A DNA stretch of 5,462 nucleotides from Chthonomonadaceae bacterium (GCA_014377395.1 JACMPS010000522.1:1-5462), one strand, 5' to 3'; positions 1 through 5,462 are shown, numbered from the stretch's first letter. The notes: generated from the letters alone by a model not told the origin. Made by a program: numbers and translations.

Positions 1-17
1 CCACAGGTGCTTAGCGG

Positions 18-31
18 CGGTCTTCAGACCG
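18..31. repeat. Small inverted repeat CGGTCTTCAGACCG
   Basis: A 14-base dyad with arms CGGTC and GACCG around a 4-base turn. It directly precedes, and overlaps, the first 17-bp direct repeat. It is short and may be chance. Confidence 0.35.
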
Positions 32-97
32 TTGATTAATCTATCAAACCGTTGACCAATCGTTCTATCGTCTAAATTATCAAACCATTGACGAATC
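25..97. repeat. Three imperfect 17-bp direct repeats
   Basis: Copies lie at 25-41, 45-61 and 81-97, with consensus CAAACCGTTGACNAATC. Copies 2 and 3 share 15 of 17 bases and a TATC-like lead-in. Copy 1 differs from copy 2 at three positions. Spacing is 20 then 36 bases. The third copy runs into the left arm of the 16-bp inverted repeat. No gene is seen in 1-175 and the function is unknown. Confidence 0.5.
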
Positions 98-133
98 TGT
101 CCCTCCCATTGCATAAGGGGAGGGACAGATTCG
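92..133. repeat. Perfect 16-bp inverted repeat with 10-base loop
   Basis: Arms 92-107 (CGAATCTGTCCCTCCC) and 118-133 are exact reverse complements around a 10-base loop. It begins 43 bases past the stop of the 517-residue membrane-protein gene. There is no T-run after it on either strand, so it is not a typical intrinsic terminator. It could still stall polymerase, protect the mRNA 3' end, or be a dispersed palindromic repeat of the REP/MITE kind. It is the strongest secondary structure in this end of the window. Confidence 0.7.
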
Positions 134-175
134 CTTCTGCCGCACACTCAGGGGAATTTATTCACCGGGTTTTCT

Positions 176-1729
176 CTACCTGCTCCTCTTCTCCGAATCA
201 AATACGATGTCTCCTACACTTTCCGGTGTCACCTGAGGAGCGGTCTGCAACTTGTGGGTTTTCGGATTTGCGACGGGCTTACCTCCGTCATCTTTGCCGT
301 CGGGACCTACGCTGTAAAGCAAATAACCTTTGCCCACTCGCTTGTAACGGAGCATTTGAGGAGTTGCTGAGGAGTCAGTAAATGGGTCAGATAAAACCAG
401 GGCATCAGTCGTGCAATTCTTCAGTTGATCGGGATATTTCCCATTAGTCGCGTAATATGCTTTCAAGTAGTAGGCGCAAAGAAGCAAGTGTTTTTGCGCC
501 AACAGTTGTGTGTTTGCAAAAAGAGCAGGCTTAATTAAGGGCGTCACCCAGCGCACGATCAAATCATAGGGCAAGTCTGGATCATCGAGTTTCCAAGAGT
601 CAAGGGAAGCGGCTCGGCGGCTTGCCTCAGCCATATATTTTTTGTAATTGCTGATCGCCCATTTTTTATTGACCGTGTAGAGTGCAATTTTTGTAGCAAA
701 ATCGTCCTGTTGTGTGCCGGGATCGAGGTAAGTTCCGAATTGTGTTCGTAGCAACCGCCTGAATTCGGAACGCCAATCAGGTCTGGCGAAGAGATCGAAG
801 AGTGCTTTCAGGGTTCCCTCCTCTTCCTGAATAAGAACTAGTGTCAGACTGAGTGGGACACTTACAACAACTGGAAGTGCATCCCCACATAACTGTGTTT
901 TTGTCTTTTCGCTCAGATAGGGAAGCAAATGGCTAAGAGCCTCAACTGTTTTTGCTTGAAGATTGGCGGAAACATAAAAATGGGTTAGGGTTCCTGCATT
1001 GCCGAGCCGGTTCAGAAATAAGAGGGTTTGCAGATAAGTCTCTCTTGATTCCTCGAATTTATTTTGCTTCTCTAAGTGTCTGGCTTTCAGTAACAATAAT
1101 TTTGCCATCGTCTGAAACGAATGCAGTTCCGGCATCAGTACATCCAATCGCCCGGAATAAGGAATGACAAATTCAGAAGTCAACATTGATTTCCACATTT
1201 GTTGAAAGGCGGATTCGCATTTTTCAAGAAACGCTTCTTCTCCTGCCTCAACCCCGTCTCTGTGAGAGATGATGTGCTTGACTCCCCATCGTTTCTCGTC
1301 CGCTTCGTCCTTCAACGTGTCTTTTCTAAACCATTCTTCACACTCTTTCTCAGACGGCAGAGACCGCGTTGCTAAGATCAAAGCGTCGTAGCCATTTGGT
1401 GAAGGCAAGACCTGGCGTGTCGGCTTGATGTCAGGCGTTCTGTCGGCATAATAAACCCACCCGCCCCCGAAAATCGCCAGAGCAAAAATCGTTGCTCCCG
1501 CAGATTGTGCTACGCGGTAGAGCGTTCGGGCATAGGGGCTTCTATCCAAAAAGGGGCGCGTGACATTCTGAGTTCCGAAATTCTGCAAGCGTTGCAGTTC
1601 GTCCTTTGTTTTCTCGATGCCCTCTCGCGAAACTCGGCTTTGCTTCATCACCCGGAGATCATCGGCGATTAGCGCGTCCGCCCCTCGCTTACCACCCACC
1701 ATTACCCTGAAATTCTCAAATAATCTCAT
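176..1729 (-). CDS. Single-pass membrane protein coupled to the sigma factor, with pseudopilin-like C-terminus
   Basis: I do not recognise a named family for the whole 517 residues. ATG at 1729 overlaps the sigma stop (ATGA) and is preceded by AAGGGGG six bases upstream, inside the sigma gene. Residues 1-73 are charged and probably cytoplasmic. One membrane segment lies at about 74-95 (AQSAGATIFALAIFGGGWVYYA). The rest is probably periplasmic. Residues 200-270 are helical and TPR-like in character. Residues 405-485 contain 'LLAQKHLLLCAYYLKAYYAT', then NGKYPDQL, DPF, LRYKR and 'YLLYSVGPDGKDDGGKP', which resemble the C-terminal part of type II secretion G-like pseudopilins, a region that binds calcium in some members. 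No HxxxCxxC anti-sigma zinc motif is seen. Gene order and topology make a regulator of the adjacent sigma factor likely, perhaps through the N-terminal segment, but this is inference. It ends in TAG at 178-176. Confidence 0.85.
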   Translation of the reverse strand: MRLFENFRVMVGGKRGADALIADDLRVMKQSRVSREGIEKTKDELQRLQNFGTQNVTRPFLDRSPYARTLYRVAQSAGATIFALAIFGGGWVYYADRTPDIKPTRQVLPSPNGYDALILATRSLPSEKECEEWFRKDTLKDEADEKRWGVKHIISHRDGVEAGEEAFLEKCESAFQQMWKSMLTSEFVIPYSGRLDVLMPELHSFQTMAKLLLLKARHLEKQNKFEESRETYLQTLLFLNRLGNAGTLTHFYVSANLQAKTVEALSHLLPYLSEKTKTQLCGDALPVVVSVPLSLTLVLIQEEEGTLKALFDLFARPDWRSEFRRLLRTQFGTYLDPGTQQDDFATKIALYTVNKKWAISNYKKYMAEASRRAASLDSWKLDDPDLPYDLIVRWVTPLIKPALFANTQLLAQKHLLLCAYYLKAYYATNGKYPDQLKNCTTDALVLSDPFTDSSATPQMLRYKRVGKGYLLYSVGPDGKDDGGKPVANPKTHKLQTAPQVTPESVGDIVFDSEKRSR

Positions 1730-2316
1730 CGTTTTCCCCCTTCGATACCCACCATAATCGGCTTGGAGTCGCCATTTCCCTGCTTGTGGGGCGGCTCTTC
1801 GGTCATCAGAGTTCGTAAGCGTTTTCGTGCCGCAAACAGGCGAGACTTGATCGTTCCGCCCGAAACGTTTTGCACCTCCGCGATCTCCGACACGGAGAGA
1901 CTCTGCAAGTGATGCAATAAAAACACTTCGCGTTGCTCTTCCGGCAGTTGCAAAAGAGCGCGTTCCAGTGCCAACGTCTCGACACCCGGTAAGCCGCTCA
2001 CTCCTGAAACCTCCTCTGAAACTTCAATCGAAATATCGGAGGGTTGCGATTTGCGCCACCGGGCGTATTCGTGATAACCGATTCGGTGAAGCCATGTCCT
2101 GAGAGAGGAACCAGAGCGAAAGCCGGGAAGAGCCGTCCATCCTGCCGTAAATGTCTGTTGGGTCAGGTCTTGCGCCGCTTCCTCACTGCAAGTCAAAAAG
2201 CGCAAAAGGCGGTAGAGGTCAGGGTAATGGGTTTCGACAAGCCAATCGCCCGCCTCCTTCTCTCCGGCGAGAAGGCGTCTAATTTTGTCTTTTTCCTGGT
2301 TTCGGGTGAAAATCAA
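1726..2316 (-). CDS. ECF-type RNA polymerase sigma factor (sigma-70 family)
   Basis: The 196-residue product directs RNA polymerase to a dedicated promoter set and acts in the cytoplasm. Region 2 spans about residues 25-90, with the core-binding and -10 recognition helices visible in 'EEAAQDLTQQTFTAGW' and 'LRTWLHRIGYHEYARWRKS'. A variable acidic linker follows (91-115). Region 4 spans about 117-170: 'LLQLPEEQREVFLLHHLQSL', then the helix-turn-helix SVSEIAEVQNVSGGTIKSRL and a basic AARKRLR. There is no region 1 or 3, and the length suits ECF factors. A 26-residue polar tail follows region 4. The start is TTG with a strong Shine-Dalgarno, which may limit expression. The stop overlaps the start of the next gene as ATGA, so the two are co-transcribed and probably translationally coupled. 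The target promoters are not known; a GAACCC near its own promoter hints at autoregulation. Confidence 0.93.
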   Translation of the reverse strand: MIFTRNQEKDKIRRLLAGEKEAGDWLVETHYPDLYRLLRFLTCSEEAAQDLTQQTFTAGWTALPGFRSGSSLRTWLHRIGYHEYARWRKSQPSDISIEVSEEVSGVSGLPGVETLALERALLQLPEEQREVFLLHHLQSLSVSEIAEVQNVSGGTIKSRLFAARKRLRTLMTEEPPHKQGNGDSKPIMVGIEGGKR

Positions 2317-2324
2317 AGGGAAGG

Positions 2325-2332
2325 CTCCTCTT
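2325..2332 (-). promoter_or_regulatory. Shine-Dalgarno that fixes the TTG start of the sigma factor
   Basis: The minus strand reads AAGAGGAG, then 8 bases, then TTG at 2316-2314. Upstream in frame a TAA stop is reached without any ATG, GTG or TTG. TTG at 2316 is therefore the only sensible start for the full sigma domain. Confidence 0.75.
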
Positions 2333-2354
2333 ATTAGTGACGCTTTTTGTCTTA

Positions 2355-2383
2355 CTTATAAGATAGAGGAAATTTAAGTGCAA
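2355..2383 (-). promoter_or_regulatory. Candidate promoter of the sigma factor operon
   Basis: On the minus strand, TTGCAC (2383-2378) and TATAAG (2360-2355) are 17 bases apart. The -10 matches at 5 of 6 positions and the -35 at only 3 of 6. Transcription would start near 2348, giving a leader of about 30 bases. A GAACCC element lies just upstream (2390-2385) and resembles the AAC-containing -35 of many ECF promoters, so autoregulation is an alternative reading. Neither is proven. Confidence 0.4.
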
Positions 2384-2441
2384 AGGGTTCGATCCTATTG
2401 AAAATATGGAAGACGATTTTTCTTATCACGGACTGGACACG

Positions 2442-2476
2442 AAAAAGCCCTCCTCTTCTTAGAGAAAGAGAAGGGC
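2442..2476 (-). terminator. Intrinsic terminator of the LptD-like gene
   Basis: It begins 26 bases after the TAA at 2503. On the minus strand, GCCCTTCTCTTT pairs with GAAGAGGAGGGC (12 bp including two G-U pairs) around a 6-base loop. Five T residues (2446-2442) follow directly. The GC-rich base, short loop and T-run are textbook. It isolates the LptD-like gene from the sigma-factor operon. Confidence 0.88.
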
Positions 2477-2502
2477 GGGCATCAAACTTTCCGGCGTTGC
2501 GG

Positions 2503-4485
2503 TTAAAAGCGGGTTGCGGTCAGGTCAAACGAAATGCGTTTGTTGAAGGTGGAGTAGGTGAACTGGAGTTCTCGCGCCCCGATGCGTCTGCCAATCGTGA
2601 ACTGCAAATCACGAAAACTTCCCGTATCGTAGTTCGAGTAAGTCCCGGAAAACAGAAAACGCCAATCTTTTGTGAGACGGTAACTCATATCGGCATAAAG
2701 GGTCGCGTCCGTCGAATCGGCGTAGAGCGAACCAAAGACGGTGGCATCGAAACGCCTCCCCTTGTTGACGTTGTAGGACATTCCAAATCGATGATGTCCG
2801 ATAGGAACAAAGTCACCCGAAGGTTGATTGACGAAATCATAACTTAATCCGAGAGTACCGCCCCCGTTTATCAGGCGATCAAGCGTGACGCTTGCCGTAC
2901 TTGCAATGCCGCTTTGCCCTCTGCTTTGCCAGACCTGTCCCACCGTAAAGGAGTTGCTCAAAGTGGTGCGTGGGTCAAGTTGACGCGGGCGAGCATAGGT
3001 ACGCAAGGTTAATTGTTCCGTGTTTTGATTACGGGTTCCGATGATTGCATCTTGAGAGCGGATATTGCTGGTGGTGAGCGTAGACCCCAGCGTGTACATC
3101 AAATCGCGGCTGCCGAGGAGTTGTCGAGGTTGCGTTTCCGCATAAAGATCGGAGCGCAAACTGCTTTCGATCAAGCCCGACCATACTTTCCCACCGGACG
3201 CATTAAAGCCCCAGCGCATTTTGCGTTGTTGCTGGTTGAAGTTCGCGTTTGTGTAGACTCCGGTGTGCTGAGGGAAATCAATGGAAATTCCACCTTGCGA
3301 GTTATTCCCGAATTCCTGATTGTGAAGGAAACGGAAACTCCAATCGCCGCGCGTCAGCCCTGTAAATCCGTAAGCCCCTTCGTAGGAACGGTCTCCCTGC
3401 TGATTGTAGGACTGCACCACATCCATTGAAAATCCATTGTTCTGTGCAAAGTAACTACGTCCCTGCTGTTGCTGATTTCGGAGATAAACGGTGCCGGAAC
3501 CATTTGCCGTCAGATTGTAGTAAACGGGTAAATCCAGACCAAAACCATTTGTTCCCACGGAGATGAACTGCTCAGCGAACAGTTCTGGTGAGTCAAGACG
3601 CATCTGGTGGTAAGCGGCGGTGTAAATGAGTTGCCCATCTTGAAGCACTTTGGGCTTGCTGAAAATCAAGCGGTCACCGGGGAAAAAGGTGATTCCGCGT
3701 GCGGCAATCACGAGTTTGGACTGAAGTGTCGGAAGCAAAAGATAACTGTTGGGAAGAGGAGTTTCCATTTTGCCGATACGCAGGTTTTGTCCGGTGATCT
3801 CGGAGAGTTGCGGATTTCCATCCTTGTTCACAATTCCAAAGCCGCTTCCTTCGCTCAAACGGTAAACGAGGCGGTTTCCGGTGACACTTTCTTTACCGCG
3901 TTTCAGAATGACATTGCCCTGCGCTCTCACGATTAGGCCCTCGCAGGAAAGATACAAACGATCCGCACTGATTTCGATATTACGGTACTTGACTTTCGCT
4001 CCACTGCCTTTGCCGCTTGCCTCAATCACTTTTTCTGCGACACTGTAAGCGAGATAGCCCTTGCCGCTAATCTCGACGTAACCTTTTCCTTGATAAAGTG
4101 CTTCGGCATCGTCGGTAAAGGAGACTTCGATAGGATCGGTAACGGCTCCACGTACACTTGCCGTCACCTTTGCAATTCCGGCAACGGTAGCGGAGAGTTC
4201 AACCTGTGCTACCCCTCCAAAAGTTTGCGCTCGGTTTTGAGAGAGGACACCGAGCGTCGTGGAGAACTGTACCTCTAAACTGCCCGTTTGCTTGCCTGTC
4301 AGGTCTCTGACTTCGGCACGCACCTGCGTTTTTTCGCGTCCGTTTGAGAGCAAAACATAGCGTGTGGCTCTCAGGGTAATACTGTACTGCTGTGCTTCCG
4401 CCCCGGTTGTGAGGGCAAGTGCAACCAGCATTAAGATCGTGGTCAAGAAATGGGTCAGGATTTTATGAGCGGAACTTGAAGTCAT
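2503..4485 (-). CDS. LptD/OstA-like outer-membrane beta-barrel protein with N-terminal Ig-like domain
   Basis: This is probably an outer-membrane protein related to LptD/OstA, the LPS-assembly translocon. The ATG at 4485 follows GGAAAG by 6 bases. A signal peptide covers residues 1-31 (cleavage after A-E-A, before QQYS). Residues 33-123 look like an Ig-like Big_1/invasin-type domain, with alternating strands and a 'GGVAQVELSATVAGIAKVTA' core. Residues 130-215 look like the OstA/LptA beta-jellyroll: 'ISADRLYLSCEGLIVRAQGN' then VILKRG and GNRLVYRL. Residues 255-290 resemble the link to the barrel (ITFFPGDRL). From about 300 to 660 there are amphipathic strands rich in aromatic and Asn/Gln residues, ending FDLTATRF, with the C-terminal Phe typical of BAM-inserted proteins. 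At 660 residues it is somewhat shorter than E. coli LptD (784), and only one Cys (181) is present, so the disulfide pattern of E. coli LptD is absent. It appears to be its own transcript, with a terminator downstream. The family call is good; LPS transport as such is inferred. Confidence 0.8.
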   Translation of the reverse strand: MTSSSAHKILTHFLTTILMLVALALTTGAEAQQYSITLRATRYVLLSNGREKTQVRAEVRDLTGKQTGSLEVQFSTTLGVLSQNRAQTFGGVAQVELSATVAGIAKVTASVRGAVTDPIEVSFTDDAEALYQGKGYVEISGKGYLAYSVAEKVIEASGKGSGAKVKYRNIEISADRLYLSCEGLIVRAQGNVILKRGKESVTGNRLVYRLSEGSGFGIVNKDGNPQLSEITGQNLRIGKMETPLPNSYLLLPTLQSKLVIAARGITFFPGDRLIFSKPKVLQDGQLIYTAAYHQMRLDSPELFAEQFISVGTNGFGLDLPVYYNLTANGSGTVYLRNQQQQGRSYFAQNNGFSMDVVQSYNQQGDRSYEGAYGFTGLTRGDWSFRFLHNQEFGNNSQGGISIDFPQHTGVYTNANFNQQQRKMRWGFNASGGKVWSGLIESSLRSDLYAETQPRQLLGSRDLMYTLGSTLTTSNIRSQDAIIGTRNQNTEQLTLRTYARPRQLDPRTTLSNSFTVGQVWQSRGQSGIASTASVTLDRLINGGGTLGLSYDFVNQPSGDFVPIGHHRFGMSYNVNKGRRFDATVFGSLYADSTDATLYADMSYRLTKDWRFLFSGTYSNYDTGSFRDLQFTIGRRIGARELQFTYSTFNKRISFDLTATRF

Positions 4486-4513
4486 AAATTACTTTCCAAA
4501 GGAAGGTGTCTTT

Positions 4514-4529
4514 TGCAAGGTCTGCAAGG
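4514..4529. repeat. Tandem TGCAAGG pair with 9-bp period
   Basis: TGCAAGG occurs at 4514-4520 and again at 4523-4529. On the minus strand this reads as two CCTTGCA units in the leader of the LptD-like gene, about 30 to 45 bases before the start codon. It is short and may be chance. It is recorded because it sits with the palindrome in the same leader. Confidence 0.3.
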
Positions 4530-4550
4530 GCGAATTTTGATTTTCTTAGC

Positions 4551-4570
4551 CCCTGATCTATAGATTAGGG
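4551..4570. promoter_or_regulatory. 20-bp near-perfect palindrome (candidate operator)
   Basis: The two 10-base halves, CCCTGATCTA and TAGATTAGGG, are complementary apart from one symmetric position (G opposite T, which could wobble-pair in RNA). There is no spacer between the halves, which suits a site for a dimeric DNA-binding protein better than an RNA hairpin. It lies 66 bases upstream of the ATG of the LptD-like gene, between the candidate promoter and the start codon. The role is inferred. Confidence 0.4.
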
Positions 4571-4635
4571 CGAACGAGACTGCATAACTCTGCAACTTAA
4601 ACCGGTTAAAGTGAGTCTGTATTGGGTTTCAATAG

Positions 4636-4663
4636 ATTATGACGTGGTGTGAACGGAAATCAA
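4636..4663 (-). promoter_or_regulatory. Candidate sigma70-type promoter for the LptD-like gene
   Basis: On the minus strand, TTGATT (4663-4658) and CATAAT (4641-4636) are separated by 16 bases. They match the housekeeping consensus at 4 of 6 and 5 of 6 positions. Transcription would begin near 4629, leaving a leader of about 145 bases before the ATG at 4485. The -35 lies just below the outer arm of the preceding stem-loop. This is a consensus match by eye only; an alternative promoter nearer the gene is possible. Confidence 0.4.
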
Positions 4664-4667
4664 CCCT

Positions 4668-4724
4668 GAGCGGAACAAAGAGCCGGACGTGTTGCGTCCG
4701 GCTTTTCGATCACTTTTTCCGCTC
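4668..4724 (-). terminator. Two-tier stem-loop, likely terminator of the secreted-protein gene
   Basis: This lies just past the TAA at 4748. An inner perfect 9-bp stem (4681-4689 AGCCGGACG with 4695-4703) closes a 5-base loop. It sits inside an outer perfect 8-bp pairing, GAGCGGAA at 4668-4675 with TTCCGCTC at 4717-4724. On the minus strand the inner hairpin is followed by CTTTGTT, a weak U-tract. On the plus strand it is followed by TTTT. It could therefore work in either direction. Position and structure support a terminator; the interrupted U-tract lowers confidence. Confidence 0.6.
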
Positions 4725-4747
4725 TTCTGGAGGAACGAAATACCCTC

Positions 4748-5462
4748 TTACTTTTTCGAGCCTTTAGGAGAAAGTTCTACTTCGGGAACAGGAATGAGTT
4801 GCTTGGAGAGTTTTTCTGCGGCATCGCGAATGGTATCAAGCGCGATCTGCACTTCCGTTTGTCCCTTGCTTCCCGGCTTGCCAACGAAAGTTTCCGAAGC
4901 GGCACGAACAGTGGCTTTTCCAGTTGAAAAATCCAACCATCGCAAAGTCAGGTCGAAGGTCACATTCTTTTTTGCTTCGTCGTACTTGTAATCGCTGACG
5001 GAAGAAGTCAAAATGGACTTATAACCTGCAACCGTACTGAGTTTTTCCAGTTTGACGTTACTGACAAAAGGCTTCTCAATGTCCGCAGAAGTCAGTCTTT
5101 TATCCGTTACTCCTCGTTTGATCGTTGAAAGAGAGGAGCGCATAAACACCCCGCTGTACTCTCCGGTCAGCAGAAGTCGGCGTTGAAGCACCCTAATAAT
5201 ATCATCCACGAGCTGATCGCTTACGCCGCCGACGGTTTCAGGCGGTGTCAGTAAAACTCCCTCAACTTTAGGGGCGGTATCTTTTGGATCAGTCTTTTTC
5301 GTCGCTTTTCCATTGGACTTCTGTGTTTTTATCTTTGCCGAGGGTGGAGTTACATTTGTTTTCGGCTTGGACTTCGGAGGAACATTTGTCTGAGTCTGAG
5401 CGGACACAGCAACTGTTCCACCTGTGACAACAAACAGAGTGGCAAGAATCAGTGATTTCTTC
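4748..5462 (-). CDS. Secreted protein with signal peptide and CsgG/LpoB-like domain (5' end outside window)
   Basis: The product is probably exported to the periplasm or outer envelope; its exact role is unknown. The frame stays open to the window edge. The 18 codons upstream of the in-frame GTG at 5407-5405 read KKSLILATLFVVTGGTVA, then VSA and Gln. This is a classic signal peptide: two Lys, a hydrophobic core, and an A-V-S-A cleavage site. The last base in the window is the G that would complete an ATG two bases outside, giving about 238 residues in all. After cleavage comes a Lys/Pro/Thr-rich, probably disordered linker of about 45 residues. A folded domain of about 150 residues follows. 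Its 'FDLTLRWLDFSTGK' strand-turn and final amphipathic helix (IRDAAEKLSKQL) resemble CsgG/LpoB/FlgO-type envelope proteins. No lipobox Cys is present, so it is not a lipoprotein. It ends in TAA, with a stem-loop 24 bases downstream. The export call is firm; the fold assignment is tentative. Confidence 0.85.
   Translation of the reverse strand, partial: KKSLILATLFVVTGGTVAVSAQTQTNVPPKSKPKTNVTPPSAKIKTQKSNGKATKKTDPKDTAPKVEGVLLTPPETVGGVSDQLVDDIIRVLQRRLLLTGEYSGVFMRSSLSTIKRGVTDKRLTSADIEKPFVSNVKLEKLSTVAGYKSILTSSVSDYKYDEAKKNVTFDLTLRWLDFSTGKATVRAASETFVGKPGSKGQTEVQIALDTIRDAAEKLSKQLIPVPEVELSPKGSKK

Noticed and set aside
51..79. Plus-strand promoter TTGACC with AATTAT
   Set aside because: The -10 match is poor and there is no plus-strand gene downstream.
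25..97. Possible CRISPR array
   Set aside because: Three degenerate 17-bp units with unequal spacers of 3 and 19 bases do not match the repeat length or regularity of a CRISPR array, and no cas gene is present.
88..381. Plus-strand open frame of 97 residues at the left end
   Set aside because: It runs through the inverted repeat and then antisense to the C-terminus of the 517-residue membrane protein; composition is Arg/Cys/Ser-rich with no domain.
176..1729. Classical zinc-binding anti-sigma (ZAS) domain
   Set aside because: No HxxxCxxC motif in the cytoplasmic head; the only His-x3-Cys (residues 414-418) is in the outer part and lacks the second CxxC.
2398..2847. Plus-strand open frame of 149 residues
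   Set aside because: It starts in the leader of the sigma operon, crosses the terminator and lies antisense to the barrel end of the LptD-like gene, with no recognisable protein features.
3013..3936. Plus-strand open frames of 138 and 109 residues
   Set aside because: Both are entirely antisense to the LptD-like gene, whose frame shows clear domains, and have no supporting start signals.
4689..4991. Plus-strand open frame of 100 residues
   Set aside because: It begins inside the stem-loop and lies antisense to the secreted protein gene.
5405..5407. GTG as start codon of the secreted protein
   Set aside because: It lies within the signal peptide, at the Val just before the Ser-Ala cleavage site, and using it would remove the export signal.

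Overview
The window has about even base composition and holds four protein genes, all on the minus strand, so transcription runs from high to low coordinates. No rRNA, tRNA, CRISPR array, transposase or phage gene is visible. The signs of a diderm (outer-membrane) bacterium are a secreted protein with a cleavable signal peptide and a large LptD/OstA-like outer-membrane beta-barrel ending in a terminal Phe. The 517-residue protein carries a late LYSVGPDGKDDGG motif, which I associate with Planctomycetota, Verrucomicrobiota and Armatimonadota. The combination with an Ig-like/OstA protein makes me favour something like Armatimonadota, but this is inference only.

Layout, in transcription order. 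(1) 5462-4748: a secreted protein whose true start lies just outside the window. A signal peptide is encoded at the very edge, followed by a Lys/Pro/Thr-rich linker and a domain resembling CsgG/LpoB-type envelope proteins. (2) 4747-4486: an intergenic stretch with a two-tier stem-loop (likely terminator), a plausible sigma70-type promoter, a 20-bp near-palindrome in the predicted leader, and a 9-bp-period direct repeat. (3) 4485-2503: a 660-residue LptD-like outer-membrane protein, unusual in having an N-terminal Ig-like (Big_1/invasin-type) domain before the OstA/LptA-like domain and the barrel. It is followed by a strong intrinsic terminator at 2476-2442. (4) 2441-2317: promoter and leader of the next transcript. 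(5) 2316-1726: an ECF-type sigma factor with a TTG start set by a strong Shine-Dalgarno. (6) 1729-176: a 517-residue single-pass membrane protein whose start overlaps the sigma stop (ATGA). It has the position and topology of an anti-sigma factor, but no zinc-binding anti-sigma motif is visible, and its C-terminus looks like a pseudopilin/type II secretion G-like domain. (7) 175-1: downstream DNA with three 17-bp direct repeats and a perfect 16-bp inverted repeat.

Taken together, the window reads as cell-envelope biology: two exported proteins, one a candidate LPS/outer-membrane assembly protein, next to a bicistronic sigma factor and membrane-protein unit that could sense an envelope or periplasmic signal. 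The link between that unit and the envelope genes is inferred from adjacency only. The most unusual items are the Ig-OstA-barrel fusion and the sigma factor coupled to a pseudopilin-tailed membrane protein.
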